A stretch of DNA of 35,416 nucleotides, from the NCBI GenBank assembly GCA_964506505.1, contig CAZDKY010000009.1:1-35416 (forward strand). Direction: 5' to 3'. Below the pieces are notes generated by a model that saw only the letters and a list, made by a program, of their open reading frames with translations, was not told where the DNA came from and searched no databases. The translations under genes and the position numbers were made by a program. Numbering within the stretch: position 1 is the stretch's first letter; each line of letters starts with the position of its first letter. Shown piece after piece: positions 6,309 through 14,602 of this stretch. This stretch comes from M55B129 sp964506505. GTDB taxonomy: Bacteria; Bacillota; Dethiobacteria; DTU022.

Positions 6309-8816
6309 CTAAAACCCTGATGCTGCCTTTGTTTCATGAGGCCGGATTCGCATCTCCAGCCCATCGGTTTCGATAATCACCGCTCCCTGCAGATCTGTTC
6401 TGAAAAGTTCTACCCCCGCCCCGGTAATACTGTCGAGGATGAAAGGATGAGGGTGCCCAAACTGGTTTGCCCCGACCTGGATCACGGCAGCCTGCGGTTG
6501 AACTCGTTCCAGCAGGCGGGGCATGTTTTCCAGGTAACCGCCGTGATGGGGAACAACCAGCAGATCAGCCTTCAGATCTACCTCCTGGGAAAGCAGTTTT
6601 TCTACTGCCGGATCCTCGATATCTCCGGTAAAAAGCAGGCTTATCTCTCCAAAACAAAGGCGAAAGACCAGTGAATTATTGTTCAAATCACTGCCGGTAC
6701 CCCTGAATAAATTGGCCTCCGACGGAGAAAGAAACTCCAGCCGAAGATCGGGACCGCAGTGCCAGATCTGGCCGGCCGATGCCGACAATACTACTGCTCC
6801 TTCAGAGGAAGCCCTTGTCAGCAGCTCACTGTAAAAAGTGGAATCACCGTCCTGAGGGGAGACTAAAACTGTATCAACAGGAATTGTCTCCACGATGGGC
6901 AGAAAACCGCCGTAGTGATCTTCGTGGGGATGGGTGATAACGGCCAGATCAATAAGGTGAGTGCCTTTGTAACGGAGAAAGGGTAAAACAATCTTTTCTC
7001 CCACCGCACCCGGGTCGCCGAGGTAGGCGGGATCGCCTCCGGCATCAACCATAACCACAGTTCCGTCAGCAGTTTCGAGCTGGGCGGCCGCACCCTGTCC
7101 CACGTCAAGAAATGTCACCATCAGGTAAGGCCCCTGAGAGGAGTAAACTCCCTGCATTAATACTACCACCGTCGCCAGGGCCAGAAATGTGCTCAGCAGA
7201 AAAAAACGCTGTGAATCAGCCGACCCTTTCCTGACAAAGGACAAAAGACGAGTTAGAACAGGCAAACTATCTTCCCGATCTCCTGCTATGGCTATTCGGT
7301 AATAAATGATCAGACCAGCAACCAGAACGGTGTAAAAGAGAACCAGCTTCACTGCTCCCGGCGGGTAAACAGCCCTGTACAAACCGGGGACTGCGCTTAA
7401 CCTGGTGATGAAGATCATGATCTCCAGCAACGGTCTGGTCGCCCACAGCAGAAGTTCTCCCGCAGGAGGAAAGAACAGATAAGCCAGGGCTCCGGTAAGA
7501 CCCAGCCCGACCAGCACAGCCATCAGGGGCAGTAACAGGAGATTGAAAAAGAGAGCGCCAACCGGCAGATGATGGAAATAATATACCGACAGCGGCAGCA
7601 CTCCAATCTGGGCAGCTATAGTTACCGCCATGATGCTACCCAGAAATGAAGGTACTCCGACAAAAGCCAGTAATTTTTTTAGCAGCGGACTGATATAAAC
7701 GATTGCCAGGGTGGCAACATAGGAAAACTGAAAACCGGGATCAAAAAGCAGAAGAGGATTTATAAAAAGGGTCACAAGGGCAGCAAAAGAAATTGCCGTG
7801 GGCAAATCTCTCTCCCGCTCCAGCAGGAGAGCCCCGAGAGCACAGGCAACCATCAGGGCAGCCCTTAGAGCTGAAGGTCGCATGCCGGTTAGGGCAGCAT
7901 AAGCAAAAACAATCGTTATGCTTAATAGCAGTGGCAACCGCCCACGAAGGCCGATCATCCTTGCCATGCCAAGTACAAGGGCAGCCACAAGGCCAACATG
8001 CAAACCCGAAACAGCCATCAAATGGCCAACCCCAGCCTGCCGAAAATTTGTCTCAACATCCCCGGGCAGCTGCTGTCGCCGGCCGAAGAGAACGGCTGTT
8101 AACAGTTCCGCCGTAGGCGACGGCAGGGTGCTGCTAATTGCCGTGCTCATATCTCTGCGTATTTTAATAACAGTACTCTGCAAACAGCCGCTTTCTCCCG
8201 GTCCCAGCGAGTCGACCTGGAGAGAGCGTGGATAAATTAGGGCATCAATTCCAGTGCTGCGAAGATAAAAAGAATAATTAAAACCGCCCGGATTGCGCCG
8301 CCCCTGCGGTTTAACAATAACACCACGCAACCTCAGCCTTTCACCAAACCAGTAAGAATTAAGCTCATCGCCATAGACCTTCACCAGCAGAGTTCCTTCG
8401 ACGGGAAAACGCCCTTCCCGTGTTTCAATGTAATCGATTTTCAGACGGTAATCAACGTGATCCTCATAGAACAGGGGCTCGTCGGCAACCGTTCCATCCA
8501 CGTATACGGGAAAACCAATAAAGGGAATCAGGTTATCGGGCGGGCGGACCGATGCAGCATAAGCCATTCCCCCGGCGATCAGGACGGCCAGCAAAATCAA
8601 AACTTCGCCCACATCGAGCAAGCGAAAAATAAGGGCCGGTACCAGAGAAAAAAGAAGCAGGGCGACATAAAAATAAATAAATGCCGGTTCCTCCAGGCAG
8701 ATCCTGCCCGCTGCAATACCGATTATATACAAAATTGTTATCGCTGCCAGATAACGGCCTTTTATATTATCATTCAGTGTTTTCAACAAAGATTTTATTG
8801 CTGCTGTATTCACCAT
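6309..8816 (-). CDS. comEC: DNA internalization competence protein ComEC/Rec2
   Basis: Membrane channel that carries single-stranded DNA into the cell during transformation. The 835-residue protein has an N-terminal region with several membrane spans, an OB-like extracellular part (about 90-200), the competence core with GVGHLMAVSGLHVGLVAALV and LTGMRPSALRAALM, further membrane spans to about residue 560, and a C-terminal metallo-beta-lactamase domain. That domain keeps its metal motif ITHPHEDHYGGF near residue 625, with FLDVGQG before it and FTGDIED and VVPHHGG after it, so the nuclease-like part looks intact. No clear ribosome binding site precedes ATG 8816; a small hairpin occupies that position. 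comEA is far away at 22.6 kb. Confidence 0.95.
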   Translation of the reverse strand: MVNTAAIKSLLKTLNDNIKGRYLAAITILYIIGIAAGRICLEEPAFIYFYVALLLFSLVPALIFRLLDVGEVLILLAVLIAGGMAYAASVRPPDNLIPFIGFPVYVDGTVADEPLFYEDHVDYRLKIDYIETREGRFPVEGTLLVKVYGDELNSYWFGERLRLRGVIVKPQGRRNPGGFNYSFYLRSTGIDALIYPRSLQVDSLGPGESGCLQSTVIKIRRDMSTAISSTLPSPTAELLTAVLFGRRQQLPGDVETNFRQAGVGHLMAVSGLHVGLVAALVLGMARMIGLRGRLPLLLSITIVFAYAALTGMRPSALRAALMVACALGALLLERERDLPTAISFAALVTLFINPLLLFDPGFQFSYVATLAIVYISPLLKKLLAFVGVPSFLGSIMAVTIAAQIGVLPLSVYYFHHLPVGALFFNLLLLPLMAVLVGLGLTGALAYLFFPPAGELLLWATRPLLEIMIFITRLSAVPGLYRAVYPPGAVKLVLFYTVLVAGLIIYYRIAIAGDREDSLPVLTRLLSFVRKGSADSQRFFLLSTFLALATVVVLMQGVYSSQGPYLMVTFLDVGQGAAAQLETADGTVVMVDAGGDPAYLGDPGAVGEKIVLPFLRYKGTHLIDLAVITHPHEDHYGGFLPIVETIPVDTVLVSPQDGDSTFYSELLTRASSEGAVVLSASAGQIWHCGPDLRLEFLSPSEANLFRGTGSDLNNNSLVFRLCFGEISLLFTGDIEDPAVEKLLSQEVDLKADLLVVPHHGGYLENMPRLLERVQPQAAVIQVGANQFGHPHPFILDSITGAGVELFRTDLQGAVIIETDGLEMRIRPHETKAASGF

Positions 8817-8829
8817 GGCTATTTAAAAT

Positions 8830-8845
8830 TCTGCCAGATGGCAGA
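8830..8845 (-). terminator. Small hairpin before comEC, weak terminator or translation-blocking hairpin
   Basis: TCTGCCAGATGGCAGA is a near-perfect palindrome. On the minus strand it is followed by ATTTTAAAT and lies only 13 bases before the comEC start codon. It could end the symporter transcript or hide the comEC initiation region. Confidence 0.4.
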
Positions 8846-8929
8846 GGTTAAAAATGTGATAAACTTTGTTCTGACTTTTTCGCCCCGGCTAGCCATCTAT
8901 TCGGCTCAGTCTGCCTCCCTTCATTTTCA

Positions 8930-10408
8930 TTACCGAAATACTTCTTCAAAAAGATCAAAAGTCTTTGCCTTCTGTTCACCTGAAGGATCCGGGGTGAGCA
9001 GGGAAATAACCACCAGGGCCAGCACGGCAATGAGAAAAGCCGGGAAAACAGGCATGAAACCAAAGGTAGTCCAACCCGGCAGGACACCCAGATACCAGAG
9101 ATGCAGCATCACCGCCGGCAGGATAAGAGCAGCACAGGCCCCGTACTTATTGGCCCTCTTCCAGTAGAGAGCTCCGATCATGACAGGAAGCATAACCGAA
9201 AAACCGGAAAAGGCAAAAGCGGCAATATTAAGAATCGCTGCCGGCCTGATCAGGGCCCCATAATAAGCGGCGGCGGCAAATACCACCAGCAAAATACGCC
9301 CCCACAGGACGGCCTGCTGTGATGAGACCCGCCTGAACCGGGGCAGCAAATCGTCCGTCACCAGGTGGGCTACAGTGAGCAGCTGAGAATCTATGGAAGA
9401 TTTAACGATAGCCAGGATTACCACCAGACCCAGGATAGTCCAGGTTGGAGTTAGGAATTCCTTGATCAGCAGTGGGACAATATTATCCGCTTCTTTTCCC
9501 ACCAATCCGGGAACGGCCACCGAACCCCACACTCCCAGCAAAGTTGAAATACCGAAAATAAAAGCGAGGGCCAGCGGATAATACAGGCTGACCCGCTTCA
9601 GGTTGCGGCTGCTGCGCGCTGCCAGGATGCGTGTAAACATCTGGGGGAAAACGATTACGGCAATGGAATTGGTAAAGGAAAAGCTGAACCAGTTAATCGG
9701 CGCGATTTCCGCTGAAAGACTGCGCTGAAGCATAGCCGGATTGCTCCGGGCAATCTGCTCCGTGATCGATGAAAACCCTCCCAGGGCCCTGGCCACAGCC
9801 ACCAGGATGATGAAAGCGACAATCATGAAGACGGTCCCCTGGAAAATATCGGTCCAGACTGTTCCCCGCATTCCCGCGGGGATCGTGTAAACCAGAGAAA
9901 TACCGATTATAATAACAGCAGAAAGGGGATAGGAAACCAGTCCTTCGGTAACCGTGGAGAGAGCAAGGCTTCCCCCAATGACACTGACCACCAGGTAAGG
10001 CAGTGTGTAGTAAAGCAGGAGGATGAGAAAGAGAAGGGCTACCATCTTGCTTTTAAAAATACCGCCAAAAACCTGGGGCTGGGTAGCATAACCGTAGCGT
10101 TTGCCCAGCAACCATGAGCGATAACCTATGAGATAATAAGTAAAAGGAGTAATGAAGATACTCCAGCCAATTACATAACCATAAGCACCGTAGCCAACCT
10201 GGTAGGAAAAACCAGCATGCCCAATAATGGTAAAAGCAGTAATGTTACTGGCAAAAAGAGTCATGAATACGGCGATGCTGCCCAGACCCCTGCTGGCCAG
10301 GAAATAATCTTCACGAGTTTTCCTGGTGATTCGCGCACCGAAGATTCCAATAACAATGAGAGTAGATACGTAAAGGACAAGAATTCCCAGACCAAGAGGA
10401 GAAATCAT
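8930..10408 (-). CDS. Sodium:solute symporter (SSS family)
   Basis: Integral membrane protein of 492 residues with about 13 hydrophobic segments and family features: GARITRKTREDYFLASRGLG near the N-terminus, FASNITAFTIIGHAGFSYQ (the unwound first-helix region), and WTDIFQGTVFMIVAFIILVA (the family region around helix 5). The substrate (an organic acid, amino acid, sugar or vitamin) cannot be told from the sequence. It overlaps the upstream small membrane gene by 4 bases (ATGA), so the two are translationally coupled and probably form one transporter. The downstream gene is comEC. Confidence 0.9.
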   Translation of the reverse strand: MISPLGLGILVLYVSTLIVIGIFGARITRKTREDYFLASRGLGSIAVFMTLFASNITAFTIIGHAGFSYQVGYGAYGYVIGWSIFITPFTYYLIGYRSWLLGKRYGYATQPQVFGGIFKSKMVALLFLILLLYYTLPYLVVSVIGGSLALSTVTEGLVSYPLSAVIIIGISLVYTIPAGMRGTVWTDIFQGTVFMIVAFIILVAVARALGGFSSITEQIARSNPAMLQRSLSAEIAPINWFSFSFTNSIAVIVFPQMFTRILAARSSRNLKRVSLYYPLALAFIFGISTLLGVWGSVAVPGLVGKEADNIVPLLIKEFLTPTWTILGLVVILAIVKSSIDSQLLTVAHLVTDDLLPRFRRVSSQQAVLWGRILLVVFAAAAYYGALIRPAAILNIAAFAFSGFSVMLPVMIGALYWKRANKYGACAALILPAVMLHLWYLGVLPGWTTFGFMPVFPAFLIAVLALVVISLLTPDPSGEQKAKTFDLFEEVFR

Positions 10409-10662
10409 TTTTCCACCGTCTCTTCCCCTGGGAATGAAGCAAGGACTTTATCCGAAGGATCTGGCCAGGCCAGGTTAATGATCAATCTCATCGCTCCAAA
10501 AGCAAGCAGGGCATAACCAACATAATAGAAAAAAGCAAAAGGCATAAATCCAAAAAACAGGGAAATACGATCGTCAAGCTCCCATAACCAGAAGCTATTG
10601 TGCAGGACGAACATGAGCGCAACAATCAATAAAACCAGGGCAAACTTTATTTTGAATGCCAT
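10405..10662 (-). CDS. Small two-helix membrane protein paired with the symporter
   Basis: 85-residue protein with two hydrophobic segments (about 5-25 and 40-62) and a short charged C-terminal tail. The FFGFMPFAFFYYVGYALLAF stretch resembles the small accessory subunits encoded with SSS symporters (DUF3311-like, YhjC-like), whose exact role is not settled. The ATG at 10662 is chosen because GGGAGGG lies 9 bases upstream; a TTG two codons earlier is too close to it. The stop overlaps the symporter start by 4 bases. Confidence 0.75.
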   Translation of the reverse strand: MAFKIKFALVLLIVALMFVLHNSFWLWELDDRISLFFGFMPFAFFYYVGYALLAFGAMRLIINLAWPDPSDKVLASFPGEETVEK

Positions 10663-10778
10663 TTTCAATAACCCTCCCGATGCTTACGCCTGCCAAAACC
10701 AGCGTTATGATATTTTCTGCATATTCGACAGAATATTGATTATTCCTTCCTTTCCGGCCAATCGGGTTCATAACATGT

Positions 10779-10807
10779 TAAAAAGAGAACCCGCCGCAAC
10801 GGGTTCT
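10779..10807 (-). terminator. Terminator of the lipoprotein gene
   Basis: On the minus strand AGAACCCG (10807-10800) pairs with CGGGTTCT (10793-10786) around a six-base loop, followed by CTTTTT. It lies 40 bases past the lipoprotein stop. The rest of 10663-10847 shows no gene. Confidence 0.8.
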
Positions 10808-10847
10808 TCTGTTAACCTTTTAAAAGAATAATAGCATAACTGCCCTG

Positions 10848-11258
10848 CTATTCAATGATTACTTCCTGGGTTGCCCGCACCTCGTCCCCGACAGTAATGG
10901 AAACCTTATATTTGCCGGGATTGCTGAAATAGATTACATCATATAAGTAATTGAACTCCGGATCCAGGTTGTATTCTCCGTCAGCTAAAACTTCTCCCGA
11001 TTCGCTATGAATCAGCTCAACGGTTATCACATTGTCACCAACTGGCTCATTATTAAAAAAGGTAAAATAAAAATCTTCTCCGGCTTTAAAATTTGTCTCC
11101 GACGACACAACATCCATGTTATCATCAAGCTCATACCCCAGTTCCAAAACCGAACCTCCTACTGAGGAGCTCTTGACAATATCTTCGCTGCTGCAGGAAG
11201 CCACAAAAAGGATTGCCATCAGCAGCAAAACTGTAATTAAAACTTTTTTTTTGAACAT
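10848..11258 (-). CDS. Predicted lipoprotein with a beta-rich domain, function unknown
   Basis: The start MFKKKVLITVLLLMAILF followed by VASC is a lipoprotein signal peptide with the lipid-modified Cys at residue 22, so the protein should be anchored outside the membrane. The rest (about 115 residues) is acidic with alternating hydrophobic strands (FYFTFFNN, VITVELIHSESGEVLADGEY, GKYKVSITVGDEV) like an immunoglobulin-type or BsuPI-like fold; I do not recognise the family. ATG 11258 is favoured: AAAGGGG lies 11 bases upstream, while the ATG seven codons earlier (11279) would place that site inside the gene. It is a single gene with its own terminator, divergent from the ECF transporter operon. 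Confidence 0.75.
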   Translation of the reverse strand: MFKKKVLITVLLLMAILFVASCSSEDIVKSSSVGGSVLELGYELDDNMDVVSSETNFKAGEDFYFTFFNNEPVGDNVITVELIHSESGEVLADGEYNLDPEFNYLYDVIYFSNPGKYKVSITVGDEVRATQEVIIE

Positions 11259-11355
11259 TAAGTTATAGACCCCTTTCATTGTTGCTCAATGATTAGTAAT
11301 GAGTTTTTATTCGCTGACTCTTTCTGTATTCCTTTAATTAAAAAAATTTTCCCGC

Positions 11356-11383
11356 TGCCGGATCTGGTTTTAGAACCGGCAGT
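11356..11383 (+). promoter_or_regulatory. Hairpin in the leader of the ECF transporter operon
   Basis: CTGCCGG at 11356-11362 pairs with CCGGCAG at 11377-11383 around a 14-base loop, 65 bases before the S-component start. It could be part of a vitamin-sensing leader, but no known riboswitch core was recognised. Confidence 0.35.
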
Positions 11384-11447
11384 GAAGGATTAATATGCTC
11401 TTTTGTAGAATAAGCATTAGTTAATCAGTTTAAGGGAGGAACTATTT

Positions 11448-11972
11448 ATGAGTTTATCAGTTCGCAAAATCGTTATCTCAGGAATCCTCGGAGCAATCGC
11501 CATACTACTGGGTGTAACAAGACTTGGCTTTATCCCTGTACCCACCCCGGCTGGCCATGCCACGATAATGCATATTCCGGTTATTCTCGGTGGTGTTTTG
11601 GAAGGGCCGGTAGTTGGTTTAATTACTGGGGCTATATTTGGTCTTTTCAGCTTCCTCCAACCCGGCGCTCCCTTTTTTGCCGATCCCCTTGTCTCAATTC
11701 TACCCCGCCTGTTCATCGGAATAGCAGCCTATCTCGTTTATGCTGCGACCAGGCGAATCAACAATACTCTGGCTGCTGTGCTGGCAGGAGCTGTCGGTTC
11801 AGCCGTTAATACAATCCTGGTCATGGGAATGATCACCCTGCGCGGTTATCTACCTGCTGAAGTTTCCCTGTCGGTTGGGCTCCTGCACGGCATCCCGGAA
11901 CTGATCGTGGCCGCTGTGCTGACGGTTGTCCTGGTCAAAGGAATCCAGAGGATCAGGCCACAGGAAGAATAA
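11448..11972 (+). CDS. ECF transporter substrate-binding membrane component (S component)
   Basis: 174-residue, strongly hydrophobic protein with five or six membrane helices. It begins LSVRKIVISGILGAIAILLG, followed by IPVPTPAGHATIMHIPVILG and GPVVGLITGAIFGLFSFLQ. The small-residue pattern in the first helix and the PTPAG...HIP block are typical of S components that capture a vitamin or its precursor; the particular vitamin cannot be read from sequence. The ribosome binding site is AAGGGAGG. It is followed by two ATPases and the T component, so this is a dedicated (group I) ECF transporter. Confidence 0.87.
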   Translation: MSLSVRKIVISGILGAIAILLGVTRLGFIPVPTPAGHATIMHIPVILGGVLEGPVVGLITGAIFGLFSFLQPGAPFFADPLVSILPRLFIGIAAYLVYAATRRINNTLAAVLAGAVGSAVNTILVMGMITLRGYLPAEVSLSVGLLHGIPELIVAAVLTVVLVKGIQRIRPQEE

Positions 11973-12048
11973 TAACCCGGCGAACCATACCTATTTTTTT
12001 TGTTAAAGGAAAAGACTCTGCAGGGAAAACATCCTCTCAGGCAAAGTC

Positions 12049-12927
12049 ATGCAAAATAAATTAAGCTGGATTGATATAATCATGGAAGATAATCTGATTG
12101 AAGCAACTAACCTCAGTTATGCCTACCGCAGTGCAACTGGTCCTGCAGTTAAAGCCCTGGATGATATCAGTATAACTGTCAGGCGCGGTGAACTGGTAGC
12201 TATTACCGGCCGGAACGGTTCTGGCAAATCCACTCTGGCCCGGCACTTTAACGCCCTCCTCATACCCTCAGAAGGCCATGTCCTGATCAAAGGTCTTCTT
12301 ACGACAGAGAAAAAAAATATTCCCGGCATCCGCAGGACAGTGGGGATGGTTTTTCAAAACCCCGACAACCAGCTCATCAGCAGCATTGTGGAAGAAGATA
12401 TTGCCTTCGGCCCTGAAAATCTAGGAGTTCCGCAGGACGAGATCAGGTCAAAAGTGGATCACGCCCTCCGGGTTATGGAACTGGAAAGTCTTCGTTATGA
12501 AGCCCCAAACCGCCTTTCAGAAGGACAAAAACAACTGGTCGCTATCGCCGGGGTTCTGGCGATGCAACCGGAATGCATCATCCTTGACGAACCAACAGCC
12601 CACCTGGATCCGCGAGGGCGGAGGGATGTTATTAAAAGTGTGATCCGGCTGAACAAAGAAGAAGGAATTACCATTGTCTGGCTCACTCATTTCATGAACG
12701 AAGCCGCCAAATGCGATCGCATGCTGATCATGGACAGCGGTAAAGTAGTCATGGAAGGACCTCCTCGGCACATTTTCCGCCGTGGGAATGAAATAGCGGC
12801 CTATGGCCTTGATCTGCCGGTTACAACGTGCCTCGCCGCCGGCTTGCACAAACAGGGTTTTGATGTCAAACCCGATATTACTGATCCCGAGGAGTTAGTA
12901 GACTGCCTATGCCAATTGAAGCTGTAA
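12049..12927 (+). CDS. ecfA1: ECF transporter ATPase subunit A
   Basis: ABC ATPase of about 290 residues. Walker A is GRNGSGKST, the Q-loop VFQNPDNQL, Walker B CIILDEPTAHLDP, and the switch histidine is in VWLTHFM, all canonical. The signature is LSEGQKQLVAIAG rather than LSGGQ, with Gly changed to Glu and the usual Arg to Leu. The partner ATPase has the opposite pattern, so one composite site should be fully active and the other degenerate. The start could be ATG 12049 or ATG 12082 (MEDNLIEATNLSY), the latter giving the usual N-terminus; neither has a strong ribosome binding site. The 3' end overlaps the next gene by 19 bases. Confidence 0.92.
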   Translation: MQNKLSWIDIIMEDNLIEATNLSYAYRSATGPAVKALDDISITVRRGELVAITGRNGSGKSTLARHFNALLIPSEGHVLIKGLLTTEKKNIPGIRRTVGMVFQNPDNQLISSIVEEDIAFGPENLGVPQDEIRSKVDHALRVMELESLRYEAPNRLSEGQKQLVAIAGVLAMQPECIILDEPTAHLDPRGRRDVIKSVIRLNKEEGITIVWLTHFMNEAAKCDRMLIMDSGKVVMEGPPRHIFRRGNEIAAYGLDLPVTTCLAAGLHKQGFDVKPDITDPEELVDCLCQLKL

Positions 12928-13775
12928 ATCTTTCTTTCAACTATAATAAAGGAACGCCTTTTGAACAGGAAGTCCTCCATGACATTGATTTTCAGGTTAA
13001 AGACGGAGAATTTGTCGGGCTAATAGGGCCAACTCGCTCCGGCAAAACAACACTCGCCCAGCATCTTAACGCCCTCCTCATCCCTCAGAGCGGCAGGGTA
13101 ATAGTGGACGGCTTTGATACTGCTGACAAACATACTGACCTCGTCTACCTGCGGCACCGGGTGGGATACGTTTTCCAAAACCCTGATTACCAGCTTTTTG
13201 CTCCCACTGTTGGTGAGGATATCGCTTTTGGGCCGTTCAACCAGAAGCTGATCCGCAGCGAAGTTGAAAATCGAGTCCGCGTGGCCATGGGCCAGGTAGA
13301 CCTTGATTATGATACTTTTCATGATCGTGATATCTATGCTCTCAGCGGAGGCCAGAAAAGGCGGGCTGCTATCGCCGGAGTGCTGGCCTGTGAACCAAAG
13401 GCTTTGATTCTCGATGATATTACAGCCGGCCTTGATCCGCGGGGACGGGATGACATTTTGCGGGTAATCAAAACTCTTCATCGAGAACAAGATATTACTA
13501 TCATCTTTATCAGCAGCAACATGGATGAAGCATCCGTGTTGGCCGAACGAATTGTAGTAATGAATGAGGGCAGAATAATCATGGACGATAAACCACGCCA
13601 AATTATCGAACAGGCAGATGAACTGCGGCACATCGGGCTGGAGCTACCCGAGGTAAACATGATCATGGAAAAACTGCGAAGATTCGGCTATGAGCTGGCT
13701 TCCGACATCCTCAGTGTCGAAGAAGCGATCAGCGTCATTGCCGCCATCCTGCGTAAAAAAGAAGGCAGCAACTGA
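12909..13775 (+). CDS. ecfA2: ECF transporter ATPase subunit A', with degenerate catalytic residues
   Basis: 288-residue ABC ATPase that pairs with the preceding one. Walker A GPTRSGKTT and signature LSGGQKRRAAIAG are intact. Walker B reads ALILDDITAGLDP: the catalytic Glu is Asp and the following Pro is Ile. The switch loop reads IIFISSNMDEAS: the conserved His is Ser. These changes are expected to weaken hydrolysis at the site built from this Walker B and the partner's altered signature. The C-terminal helical domain is present. It overlaps the previous gene by 19 bases and shares one base with ecfT (TGATG). Confidence 0.92.
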   Translation: MPIEAVNLSFNYNKGTPFEQEVLHDIDFQVKDGEFVGLIGPTRSGKTTLAQHLNALLIPQSGRVIVDGFDTADKHTDLVYLRHRVGYVFQNPDYQLFAPTVGEDIAFGPFNQKLIRSEVENRVRVAMGQVDLDYDTFHDRDIYALSGGQKRRAAIAGVLACEPKALILDDITAGLDPRGRDDILRVIKTLHREQDITIIFISSNMDEASVLAERIVVMNEGRIIMDDKPRQIIEQADELRHIGLELPEVNMIMEKLRRFGYELASDILSVEEAISVIAAILRKKEGSN

Positions 13776-14602
13776 TGGAACTGACCAAAAATATCACGCT
13801 CGGTGTCTACCTGCCGGGAGACACCTCCATTCACCGTCTCGATCCGCGGACTAAAATACTCGGCTCGGCAATGCTCGTTATCCTGCTCCTTTTTCTGAAA
13901 ACCTACACTGCATATGCATTATTTGCCCTTTTTACAGGTGCCCTGATCGCCCTGGCAACGGTCCCGCTTCGCTATGCCCTTTCCGGTCTTAAACCGATGC
14001 TGCCCATGCTCATCATCATGTGGTTGTTTCAGCTTTTTCTCTTCCGAGCTACCGATACGGAAGTTTTCTTTCAATGGTGGATCTTTAGAGCTACCGAGGC
14101 AGGCTTGCACATGGGGAACCTGATCACTTTGCGAGTTTTATTTCTCTTCATGATAACCACCCTGCTCACTCTGACCACTTCAATTGTCAAGCTAACTGAC
14201 GGGTTGGAAAGCCTGCTCAGCCCTCTACGGGCGATAGGATTTCCTGCCCATGAGCTGGTGATGACCCTGATAATCGCTCTTCGCTTTGTTTTGATCCTGG
14301 CCGAGGAACTGGAAAAAATCATCAAAGCGCAGACTGCCCGCGGTGTTGCTTTTGATCGAGGCAATTTCATTCAGAAAACGAGCAAACTTTTTCCTGTTTT
14401 TTTACCGCTATTTATCAACGCTTTCAAACGGGCCGAAGAACTGATCATTGCCATGGAAGCAAGAAGCTATACCGGAGGAAGGGGACGGACCAAAATGAAA
14501 ACCCTGCATCTAAGCAGGGTTGATCTGAAAGCCATGGCTGTACTTTCAACCTTTACAGCCCTGATGATTTACATCATCCTTAATGCAGAACCACTGTTTT
14601 AA
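13775..14602 (+). CDS. ecfT: ECF transporter transmembrane component T
   Basis: 275-residue membrane protein that couples ATPase motion to the S component. The N-terminus reads GVYLPGDTSIHRLDPRTKIL, the standard DPRTK motif, followed by several membrane helices. The coupling helices carry the Ala-Arg motifs IIKAQTARGVAFDRG (canonical ARG) and IAMEARSYTGGRGRT (ARS). The operon order S-A-A'-T is complete. Its stop codon overlaps the stop of the minus-strand phosphofructokinase ORF, leaving no space for a terminator between these convergent genes. Confidence 0.92.
   Translation: MELTKNITLGVYLPGDTSIHRLDPRTKILGSAMLVILLLFLKTYTAYALFALFTGALIALATVPLRYALSGLKPMLPMLIIMWLFQLFLFRATDTEVFFQWWIFRATEAGLHMGNLITLRVLFLFMITTLLTLTTSIVKLTDGLESLLSPLRAIGFPAHELVMTLIIALRFVLILAEELEKIIKAQTARGVAFDRGNFIQKTSKLFPVFLPLFINAFKRAEELIIAMEARSYTGGRGRTKMKTLHLSRVDLKAMAVLSTFTALMIYIILNAEPLF

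Noticed and set aside
8457..9167. 236-codon + strand reading frame over the comEC start and symporter end
   Set aside because: Antisense to two well-supported genes, with no motif and biased composition; a shadow frame.
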